The notes beneath the pieces were generated by a model. It worked only from the letters and a program-made list of their open reading frames with translations, did not search any database and was not told where the DNA came from. Source: Rickettsiales bacterium (lineage in GTDB: Bacteria; Pseudomonadota; Alphaproteobacteria; Rs-D84). From it: a stretch of DNA of 5,503 nt. Position numbers and translations under genes: made by a program. Shown here in pieces: positions 1 through 4,806 of the stretch (position 1 is the first letter of the stretch; each line of letters begins with the position of its first letter). The stretch is from contig JAISSM010000049.1 in the NCBI GenBank assembly GCA_031273075.1, positions 1 through 5,503 of the forward strand, written 5' to 3'.

Positions 1-1575
1 GATTATGTCGCTGTCGAATAATTCAAGCGACGGCGCGGAAATGACCGCGGCGCTTATTTTTTTCGCCTCCAGGATTTCCCGGACGGATAAGGCCAGCGCG
101 ACTTCGGAACCCGTCGCGACGATTTTGACCTCCGCGCGCTTTCCCCCGGCCGCGTAATATCCATGTATGTCCGCGTCTTTGGATTCCGGAACGAAGAACG
201 CCTGCTTTGAAAGAACCATGGCGGACGGCATATTGTTCATAAAATGATGCCTTAAACAAAGCCATGCCTCGACCGTATTGCACGGCCGGAACACATTCAG
301 GTTCGGAACCAATCGAAGGGCCGGAAGCTGTTCGATGGATTGATGCGTCGACCCGTCTTCGCCGATCGCGATAGAGTCGTGCGAAAATACGAACAGCACG
401 GAAAGGGACATCAGCGCCGCCTGGCGAATCGCCGGACTCATATAGTTGCTGAACACAAGGAACGTGCCGCCGTACGGATAAAACCCGCCAAGGGCCAGCC
501 CGTTCATGATCGCGCCCATCGCGTGCTCGCGCACTCCATAGTGGATGAAATTCGCGGCGCCCGTCGCGACCCCGCTGTTGACCGACAGATCCGCGCTTCC
601 GCCGATTATCCTGTCGGGATTTCTTTTGACCAGATCCCTTATAAGTATATTGAACGACTCGCGCGTGGCGGCGGGCTTGTCCTGCTTTACGCGCGGCGAT
701 CCGATCGCGATTCGGGACGCCTTGGCGCCGGAGGCGCCGGAATTGCTTTTGCCGTCGGCCAATTTTTTCCAAAGTGCCGCCGCCTTTTCGAATCCGGGCG
801 TAAGGTCCGACATTACGCGCATAAGGTCCGTGTATTCAAGCATCCCGTGCGTCCTGGCCGATCCGGCGTTTTTGCTTCCGCGCCCGATTACGGTTTTGCA
901 GCATAACAATACGGGCCCGCGCATCTTTTTCGCGATTTTGATCGCGCGGTTGATTTCGCCGCAATCATGCCCGTCAAGTTCTATGGTCGAAAATCCCATC
1001 GCGCGGAACTTTGCGGGAACGTCGTCGTGCTGGGCCGCGCCGTCTATGGTGATGCCGTTGTCGTCCCAAAGAACTATCAAATTGCCCAACTTTCTTATGC
1101 CGGCGATGGCGGCCGCTTCAAGCGCGACGCCCTCCATGATGTCGCCGTCGGAAACCGCGACGTAAATTTTGCGGCGCGGACAGGCGATCGCAAGGCCTAC
1201 GGCGGACGCGAAACCCTGGCCCAAAGGCCCGGTGGTCATTTCTATACCCAGTTTGACATCCGCTTCCGGATGCCCTTGAAGCCCGCCCATCTTGCGGAAA
1301 GTTTTCAAACGTTCGCGCGGAATCGGATACCCGGCCAAATGCAGAACGGCGTATAGAAGGGCCGACGCGTGCCCCGGGGACAAAACGAACCTGTCGCGGC
1401 CGTCCCAATCGCCGTGCTTTGGATCGAACGCCAAATGATTCGCGAACAAAACCGTGATCACGTCCGCAAAACCGAGCGCTATGCCGGAATGACCTACGCC
1501 GGCCGATTGGATTTGATCCATGGCCAAAAGGCGCGCGCCGTCGGCCATTAAATGAAGTTCTTTTTTGGTAAACAT
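1..1575 (-). CDS. tkt: Transketolase, C-terminus beyond the window edge
   Basis: Transketolase moves two-carbon ketol units between sugar phosphates in the non-oxidative pentose phosphate pathway, using thiamine diphosphate (ThDP) and a divalent metal in the cytoplasm. The first 525 residues are readable. The metal/diphosphate motif is at 143-175 (D143, then DDNGITIDG with N173 and I175). The catalytic glutamate is E350 in YGVREHAM. Active-site histidines align at H29, H69, H102, H243 and H411, the last inside EDGSTHQ. By comparison with E. coli TktA, about 90-110 C-terminal residues lie outside, giving a full length near 620, slightly short; the segment between the two ThDP-binding domains (about 245-300) looks trimmed. 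Start ATG at 1573-1575 is preceded by AAAGAGAG at a suitable distance. Odd points are GHSG for the usual GHPG, SDGD for GDG, and LSKQ for LSRQ at 455-458. The identity is secure; whether the gene is intact beyond the edge is unknown. Confidence 0.95.
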   Translation of the reverse strand, partial: MFTKKELHLMADGARLLAMDQIQSAGVGHSGIALGFADVITVLFANHLAFDPKHGDWDGRDRFVLSPGHASALLYAVLHLAGYPIPRERLKTFRKMGGLQGHPEADVKLGIEMTTGPLGQGFASAVGLAIACPRRKIYVAVSDGDIMEGVALEAAAIAGIRKLGNLIVLWDDNGITIDGAAQHDDVPAKFRAMGFSTIELDGHDCGEINRAIKIAKKMRGPVLLCCKTVIGRGSKNAGSARTHGMLEYTDLMRVMSDLTPGFEKAAALWKKLADGKSNSGASGAKASRIAIGSPRVKQDKPAATRESFNILIRDLVKRNPDRIIGGSADLSVNSGVATGAANFIHYGVREHAMGAIMNGLALGGFYPYGGTFLVFSNYMSPAIRQAALMSLSVLFVFSHDSIAIGEDGSTHQSIEQLPALRLVPNLNVFRPCNTVEAWLCLRHHFMNNMPSAMVLSKQAFFVPESKDADIHGYYAAGGKRAEVKIVATGSEVALALSVREILEAKKISAAVISAPSLELFDSDII

Positions 1576-1597
1576 TATTCTCTCTTTATGCTATCAT
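1565..1597 (+). promoter_or_regulatory. Possible RNase HI promoter, extended -10
   Basis: An extended -10, TGCTATCAT (1589-1597), lies in the divergent gap; an overlapping alternative pairs TTGGTA (1565-1570) with TATGCT (1587-1592) at 16-bp spacing. Either places the transcription start at about 1599-1604, downstream of the ATG at 1596. This favours translation from the ATG at 1632, which has a purine-rich GGGGGCGAAAG tract upstream. The -35 element overlaps the transketolase start codon region, so the two divergent promoters probably interfere with each other. Confidence 0.4.
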
Positions 1598-1616
1598 GGG
1601 CTATGTTAAGAAAAAA
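1588..1616 (-). promoter_or_regulatory. Possible transketolase promoter and ribosome binding site
   Basis: Reading the minus strand toward the transketolase start, TAACAT (1607-1602) is a moderate -10, with a poor -35 (TTGCTT) 17 bases upstream inside the start of the RNase HI gene. It would give a leader of about 20 nt carrying the AAAGAGAG ribosome binding site just before the ATG. The match is mediocre, and the call rests mainly on the need for a promoter in this short divergent gap. Confidence 0.25.
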
Positions 1617-1631
1617 CGGGGGCGAAAGCAA

Positions 1632-2057
1632 ATGTTAAAGTGTTGGACGGACGGATCGTGTTTGGGCAATCCCGGGAACGGGGGCTGGGCGTTCATTATG
1701 ACGGACGGGAAGCGAACGGTGGAGAAAAGCGGGGGCGCGAAGGATTCGACGAATAACAGAATGGAATTGACGGCGGTGATAGAGGCCTTGGGGTCGATAA
1801 AAAATAATAATGAATTGGAAATAGTTACGGACAGCGAATACGTCAAGAACGGCATTGAGACATGGATTAAGAATTGGAAGAAAAAGGGTTGGAGGGGAAG
1901 TAATGGCAAACCCGTGGCGAATCAGGACCTTTGGACAAGATTGGACGCATTGACGCCGAAATTCAAAATAAAATGGACATGGGTCCGCGGCCATACGGGG
2001 GATAGAATGAACGAGCGCTGCGACACCCTCGCCTACTCCGCCGCCTCCGCCGTATAA
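1632..2057 (+). CDS. rnhA: Ribonuclease HI
   Basis: RNase HI cleaves the RNA strand of RNA-DNA hybrids, removing R-loops and helping clear primers in the cytoplasm. The 141-aa product has the whole fold. DGSCLGNPG near the N-terminus supplies D7, NNRMEL supplies E45, TDSEY supplies D67 and MNERCD supplies D131; these match E. coli D10, E48, D70 and D134. H121 in VRGHTGD matches the flexible catalytic histidine. The Lys/Trp-rich stretch at 78-88 is the basic protrusion that grips the hybrid. The ATG at 1632 is preferred over the in-frame ATG at 1596: family members begin just before the DGS motif, the extra 12 residues are a featureless Lys/Arg run, and the best promoter overlaps 1596. At 141 residues it is slightly shorter than the 155-aa E. 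coli enzyme, mainly at the C-terminus. No terminator follows before the next promoter. Confidence 0.95.
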   Translation: MLKCWTDGSCLGNPGNGGWAFIMTDGKRTVEKSGGAKDSTNNRMELTAVIEALGSIKNNNELEIVTDSEYVKNGIETWIKNWKKKGWRGSNGKPVANQDLWTRLDALTPKFKIKWTWVRGHTGDRMNERCDTLAYSAASAV

Positions 2058-2060
2058 CCC

Positions 2061-2089
2061 TTGACTTTTTGGGGTTTTTGCCATACAAT
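2061..2089 (+). promoter_or_regulatory. Strong sigma70-type promoter of brnTA
   Basis: TTGACT (2061-2066) and TACAAT (2084-2089) are separated by exactly 17 bp and match consensus at 5 of 6 positions each. The -35 starts three bases after the RNase HI stop codon. If the last -10 base is taken as -7, +1 falls on the G at 2096, which is the first base of the GTG start codon of brnT. No clear palindromic BrnA operator could be picked out around it, although BrnA proteins are known to repress their own promoters. Confidence 0.8.
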
Positions 2090-2095
2090 AACCAT

Positions 2096-2389
2096 GTGAT
2101 AGAATCGAATGAAAAATACTCTTGGGATCCGGCAAAGCGGGAAACAAACATTAAGACCCGAGAATTGGATTTTGTAGAAATGGCGGACTATATTTTCGCC
2201 GATCCGAACGTCGTGGTAAAACATGATGATCGCATAGATTACAGCGAGCCGCGACTCTTGGCATATGGGCTTGTCGACGGAACACGGTTGTGTCTTTGTT
2301 GGACGCCGCGCGGAGACAAGGTTCATTTGATAACGATTTTTAAGGTGAATAAAAAACAATGGAGCGAATGCTATGGCAAAAATGATTGA
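2096..2389 (+). CDS. brnT: BrnT-type toxin (RelE-like ribonuclease fold), probably leaderless
   Basis: BrnT proteins are toxins of type II toxin-antitoxin modules: RelE-like RNases that arrest translation until bound by BrnA. This 97-residue product carries the family's N-terminal signature WDPAK..TN at about residues 10-18, the acidic middle region, and the C-terminal RGDKVHLIT strand. The gene overlaps the antitoxin gene by 17 nt, the usual toxin-first order for this family. A longer reading from TTG at 2069 would start between the -35 and -10 of the promoter, so it was rejected. GTG at 2096 leaves a short tail before the Trp-Asp motif, as is typical, and no in-frame ATG occurs until residue 29. 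Departures from the usual family pattern, as I recall it: the Lys-His-Gly after the N-terminal helix is Thr-Arg-Glu here, and the C-terminal Ala-Arg-Lys-Ala is Ile-Phe-Lys-Val. Activity may therefore be altered. Family assignment is firm; the exact start is inferred. Confidence 0.88.
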   Translation: MIESNEKYSWDPAKRETNIKTRELDFVEMADYIFADPNVVVKHDDRIDYSEPRLLAYGLVDGTRLCLCWTPRGDKVHLITIFKVNKKQWSECYGKND

Positions 2390-2678
2390 AATACCCGCCT
2401 ATATAAGGGCGAAGCTGAATGCCGCGCCGGAATTTACGCATGAAGAGGTCGGAGTGCGACCAGGAAGAACTATTGCGCGCGGATTTGCGGAAGTCCAAGA
2501 ACTTATCAACCGCGGCGGACGTCCGAGGGCCGAAGACCCGCGCGTCAACGTGTCGATACGTATTCCAAAGTCTTACGCCGCGCGGCTTCGCAAAACCGGC
2601 CCCGGCTGGCAGACGCGCATGGGCGACTTTCTCATAACCGGCGTCGACCACGGAGATAAAAGATTGATCCCCGCATAA
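2373..2678 (+). CDS. brnA: BrnA-type antitoxin, ribbon-helix-helix DNA-binding
   Basis: BrnA neutralises BrnT by direct binding and represses the shared promoter through a C-terminal ribbon-helix-helix domain. The 101-aa product has a variable N-terminal half (1-45), expected to wrap the toxin. It then has the hallmark GRPRAEDP at 49-56, a beta strand VSIRIP at 60-65, and the helix-helix segment containing TGPGWQTRM at 75-83, a strongly conserved BrnA motif. The ATG at 2373 is chosen because GGAG (2361-2364) sits 8 nt upstream. The in-frame ATG at 2382 is too far from it. Start and ribosome binding site lie inside the 3' end of the toxin gene, so translation is coupled, which helps keep antitoxin in excess. 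The tail after residue 90 (DHGDKR) is a short basic extension. Confidence in the family is high. Confidence 0.9.
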   Translation: MAKMIEIPAYIRAKLNAAPEFTHEEVGVRPGRTIARGFAEVQELINRGGRPRAEDPRVNVSIRIPKSYAARLRKTGPGWQTRMGDFLITGVDHGDKRLIPA

Positions 2679-2788
2679 GAACAAGGGGCTTTACCCCCGC
2701 CGCATCCGCCGTATGACAATATATTAATAATCCCCGGAATACCTTTTTGTAATAAAAATTAATTGTAAACAAAATCCATATAATATGT
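2679..2788 (+). other. AT-rich intergenic segment upstream of the leader promoter
   Basis: No gene is credible here on either strand. The first 30 bases carry a weak GGGG/CCCC hairpin without a following T-run, so brnTA has no convincing intrinsic terminator. From about 2713 the sequence becomes strongly AT-rich, with A- and T-tracts that could act as an UP element for the promoter that follows. Confidence 0.5.
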
Positions 2789-2794
2789 TATAAT
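2763..2794 (+). promoter_or_regulatory. Extended -10 promoter of the exported-protein operon
   Basis: TGTTATAAT (2786-2794) is a perfect extended -10. The nearest -35-like hexamer, TTGTAA (2763-2768), is 20 bp away, longer than ideal, which is tolerable with an extended -10 and AT-rich upstream DNA. A second TATAAT at 2779-2784 is too close to that -35 to be preferred. The predicted +1 is the G at 2801, one base before a 7-bp hairpin begins. That agreement supports the assignment. Confidence 0.75.
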
Positions 2795-2800
2795 ACGGAC

Positions 2801-2977
2801 GATGTGGGCGAATTTCCCACATTGGGGTTTTGTGACCCTTTATGTGCGTCAAGGCTTGACGAAAAAAGCCACCTGCTTTCGCGGCAGGTGGGCCGGTTGA
2901 ATAAGGCGCTGCCAAATAGACCGCACAATTTCACATAAATTGTCACAAACCGCCTGCCACCAATCTCGCATTGGTGG
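2801..2977 (+). ncRNA. Highly structured 5' leader RNA, candidate cis-regulatory element of unknown class
   Basis: Starting at the predicted +1, nearly every segment can pair. Hairpin A: ATGTGGG 2802-2808 with CCCACAT 2816-2822. Long-range stem P1: 2829-2846 with 2932-2949, 16 of 18 positions paired around a 2x2 internal loop (CC 2837-2838 against TT 2940-2941). Inside P1 are three hairpins: CGTCAA/TTGACG (2847-2861), CCACCTGC/GCAGGTGG (2869-2891), and GGTT/GACC (2895-2922), which has a purine-rich internal loop and an inner GGC/GCC. Last is hairpin B, CCACCAAT/ATTGGTGG (2957-2977), followed by the Shine-Dalgarno. None of the stems is followed by a T-run, so control by termination is not evident. 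I compared it from memory with TPP, FMN, cobalamin, glycine, 6S, SRP, tmRNA and RNase P hallmarks and found none. It could be a riboswitch, protein-binding leader, stability element, or a stand-alone RNA that reads into the operon. Function is unknown; the base pairing is directly visible. Confidence 0.65.
2829..2949 (+). repeat. Imperfect inverted repeat, 18-nt arms with 85-nt interior
   Basis: The left arm 2829-2846 (TTTGTGAC, CC, TTTATGTG) is the reverse complement of the right arm 2932-2949 (CACATAAA, TT, GTCACAAA) except for the two central bases. GG 2826-2827 and CC 2950-2951 could extend it past a one-base bulge. It reads best as the closing stem of the leader RNA. A small palindromic mobile repeat remains possible. 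Confidence 0.8.
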
Positions 2978-2988
2978 ACATTAAAAAC

Positions 2989-2999
2989 AGGGGTTAACG
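2989..2999 (+). promoter_or_regulatory. Ribosome binding site of the first exported-protein gene
   Basis: AGGGG (2989-2993) lies six bases before the ATG at 3000 and outside all predicted stems. In the drawn fold it is therefore accessible, and any translational control would need an alternative pairing. Confidence 0.65.
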
Positions 3000-4019
3000 A
3001 TGAGAAAATTTATTGTTTTCGGATTGGCTTTATTTGCCGCCGGCGCCGCCCGCGCGGGGTGCGACGAGGACCAAATGGACGCGGCCCTGTTGTGCAATTT
3101 AATAAAAAATTATTCGGACATAACAAAAATAACGTGCGCGTCGCTTGATTGTAGTTGCGAAAGGAACGCGATCAGTACGGTAAAAGACGCGCTTGCCTGT
3201 CTGAACCTCCCGAACAACTTCCGGTGCGACATTGCGGAATGCAACAGATTGGAAAGACTGCATGAAGAAACAATTGCAAATTATTCGCGGGTGATTGAAG
3301 AACTGGCGCGGGATTGTCCCAATACGACGTGGGGCGCCGCCAAAACCATTATGGAAAAGTGGCTGGAGCGCGCCCCGGTTATGCACAAGCAGATCCAACT
3401 TGACGGCGCTATATACGGACGGGATAACTATGACGCGTTTAGAAGTCCGTATCCTTATCGTTTTTGTCCAGTGGAAGATCTTAAACGAACCAAGGGCGAA
3501 AGTTTCTATAATGCGGATTGCTTAACAACCATAAAAGACCTTGGCGGGGTCACGAGGTATAATCTTGCCTTGATAGATTTTGTAAGAAGCAATAAACAAA
3601 GAATCTTGCGCGATGCGCTTAATTGCCCGGGCTCGTCTTCGAATTCCAACGGATGCGGCGGGGAAAGGGGCCACAAACCGATGTCCGATTTCGGCAGAAA
3701 TTGCCGTTCCGAATTTGTAACTTCAGGCCCCGGGGCAGAGCCGTCGATAAAAGCCACGGACGCCCAAGCGTGTCCTTATATCTATTGGAAGACAAGCGGC
3801 ACCTGCGTCGAAGGATGCAGCGAGGTCCGATGCCCCTCTTATTGCATATATACTACGACCGACCAATTGAAGACTTTTGCGAAAAATTGCGCGCGCGAAC
3901 TGCTTGGGCAACTTTCAAAATCGGACGCCGCGAATTCGGAGGAACCCGATTGGATCTTGCCGCAAAACACTTCAATAGAGATGGCGATGCCGATATTTCG
4001 GAAACTGCCGAGCGTATGA
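3000..4019 (+). CDS. Exported cysteine-rich protein, unknown function
   Basis: I do not recognise the family. The 339-residue product starts with a clear Sec signal peptide: Arg/Lys at 2-3, a hydrophobic core at 4-15, and probable cleavage after ARA at residue 19. The mature part contains 20 cysteines, an even number, with none in the signal peptide, which suggests many disulfides formed outside the cytoplasm. Two dense clusters stand out: C46-C51-C53, and the spaced block C269, C273, C278, C282 (CX3CX4CX3C). A Gly/Ser/Asn-rich break at 210-224 separates an N-terminal two-thirds from the C-terminal cluster. No transmembrane helix follows the signal peptide, so a soluble periplasmic or surface protein is likely. 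A lipoprotein is unlikely because the residues before C21 are Arg-Ala-Gly, not a lipobox. It is the first gene after the structured leader, and the next gene begins 15 bp later. The start is supported by AGGGG six bases upstream. Confidence 0.85.
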   Translation: MRKFIVFGLALFAAGAARAGCDEDQMDAALLCNLIKNYSDITKITCASLDCSCERNAISTVKDALACLNLPNNFRCDIAECNRLERLHEETIANYSRVIEELARDCPNTTWGAAKTIMEKWLERAPVMHKQIQLDGAIYGRDNYDAFRSPYPYRFCPVEDLKRTKGESFYNADCLTTIKDLGGVTRYNLALIDFVRSNKQRILRDALNCPGSSSNSNGCGGERGHKPMSDFGRNCRSEFVTSGPGAEPSIKATDAQACPYIYWKTSGTCVEGCSEVRCPSYCIYTTTDQLKTFAKNCARELLGQLSKSDAANSEEPDWILPQNTSIEMAMPIFRKLPSV

Positions 4020-4034
4020 TGTAAAGAAAACGAA

Positions 4035-4793
4035 ATGAAAAAAATTTTAATATTATCTCTCGTTTGTTTTATTCCGGCCCTGGCGGCGGCCGACATGACG
4101 GCCGATGAGATGCGTCTGGCATGGGGACATTGCTGCGGATTGGACTACAAATGTAAAAACGCGTCGACTCCGACCCAATGCGAAATAAAATTCAAAAGCG
4201 AAGGCAAATACTGGACTGTCAGTTGCAATAAAAACGGCGGCACCGTGAATTGCACAAGAAACGTCGCCGACTGCATAAATGGCGCGGAGCGTTCAAGCGC
4301 AAACTCTTACGGCAACACGGCGGACGGTTTTAATACTACCACTAAACGCCAAATTTGCATAGATGGAAGTTGGAAGGATGTAACCGCCGGCGCGCAACGA
4401 CAAACTTCCGGCATGCCGGCCGATTTTGTTTCTTACGAAAAAGATACCTGCGCGCTTTTGGCGGCGACGGAGCAATTGTTAAGAAACAATATCGGGCCCT
4501 CCGGCACAAACTGCACGCAGGGCAATATGGGCGCGATCAACAACGAATATAATATGATCTCAACGGCGGTAAATTTTTGGAAAACGTTGGTCGGACGCGA
4601 CGGGAATTTATATCAAAAGGAATCCGAAGCCGGACGGCAAACGTATGGGCTTTGCATGCAATATATGGGGCTTTGCAAGGAAATGTCCGCGAACTCCCGA
4701 TTTGCGGACAACGCCGAAGTAAAAGCGCGGTGGCGGCAAAGAATAAAACATATACGGTCGGAAATCGACAGGATAAGTCGGATTCAAAATTAA
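4035..4793 (+). CDS. Exported cysteine-rich protein with 12 mature cysteines, unknown function
   Basis: No family is recognised. The 252-aa product begins MKKILIL, has a hydrophobic core to about residue 18 and a likely signal peptidase site after ALAAA at 19. The mature chain has 12 cysteines: an adjacent pair at 33-34, then 40, 49, 64, 73, 80, 108, 139, 160, 207 and 214. The N-terminal half (20-115) is Cys-, Asn- and Thr-rich, like a small disulfide-stabilised domain. The C-terminal half (130-250) looks helical and ends in a strongly basic stretch, RWRQRIKHIRSEIDRISR, which might contact a negatively charged partner such as a membrane surface or polymer. It sits 15 bp after the preceding stop and 13 bp before the next start, so co-transcription is likely. 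Its Shine-Dalgarno is weak (AAAGAAAACGAA), suggesting coupling or an A-rich unstructured start. Export is confident; role is unknown. Confidence 0.85.
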   Translation: MKKILILSLVCFIPALAAADMTADEMRLAWGHCCGLDYKCKNASTPTQCEIKFKSEGKYWTVSCNKNGGTVNCTRNVADCINGAERSSANSYGNTADGFNTTTKRQICIDGSWKDVTAGAQRQTSGMPADFVSYEKDTCALLAATEQLLRNNIGPSGTNCTQGNMGAINNEYNMISTAVNFWKTLVGRDGNLYQKESEAGRQTYGLCMQYMGLCKEMSANSRFADNAEVKARWRQRIKHIRSEIDRISRIQN

Positions 4794-4806
4794 AAAGGAT
4801 TTTAGA

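Noticed and set aside
23..772. Long minus-strand open frame of 249 codons
   Set aside because: It is Arg-rich and lies out of frame with the transketolase, whose frame carries all the expected motifs. It is a shadow frame in GC-rich coding DNA, as are the plus-strand frames between 340 and 1551.
1596..1631. Upstream ATG for RNase HI, adding 12 residues
   Set aside because: It overlaps the best -10 element and adds only a Lys/Arg-rich stretch. The family start is just before the DGS motif, which fits the ATG at 1632.
2069..2095. TTG start giving BrnT nine more residues
   Set aside because: The TTG lies between the -35 and -10 of the strong promoter, upstream of the predicted transcription start, and has no ribosome binding site of its own.
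2685..2698. GGGG/CCCC hairpin as the brnTA terminator
   Set aside because: It has only four base pairs and is followed by GC-rich sequence with no T-run, so intrinsic termination is not supported.
2724..2915. Minus-strand 63-codon open frame across the leader
   Set aside because: It runs through the AT-rich promoter and the hairpins, shows no protein features and has no convincing ribosome binding site.
2950..2961. CCGCCTGCC resembles the B12 box of cobalamin riboswitches
   Set aside because: Only a few bases match, and the other conserved cobalamin riboswitch segments are absent upstream.
2869..2977. Leader hairpins as intrinsic terminators or an attenuator
   Set aside because: Both 8-bp stems are followed by GC-rich or A-rich sequence with no run of T on the plus strand, so attenuation by a terminator hairpin is not visible.
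3054..3062. Lipobox at Cys21 of the first exported protein
   Set aside because: The preceding residues are Arg-Ala-Gly, lacking the Leu/Val/Ile at -3, so ordinary signal peptidase I cleavage after ARA is more likely.
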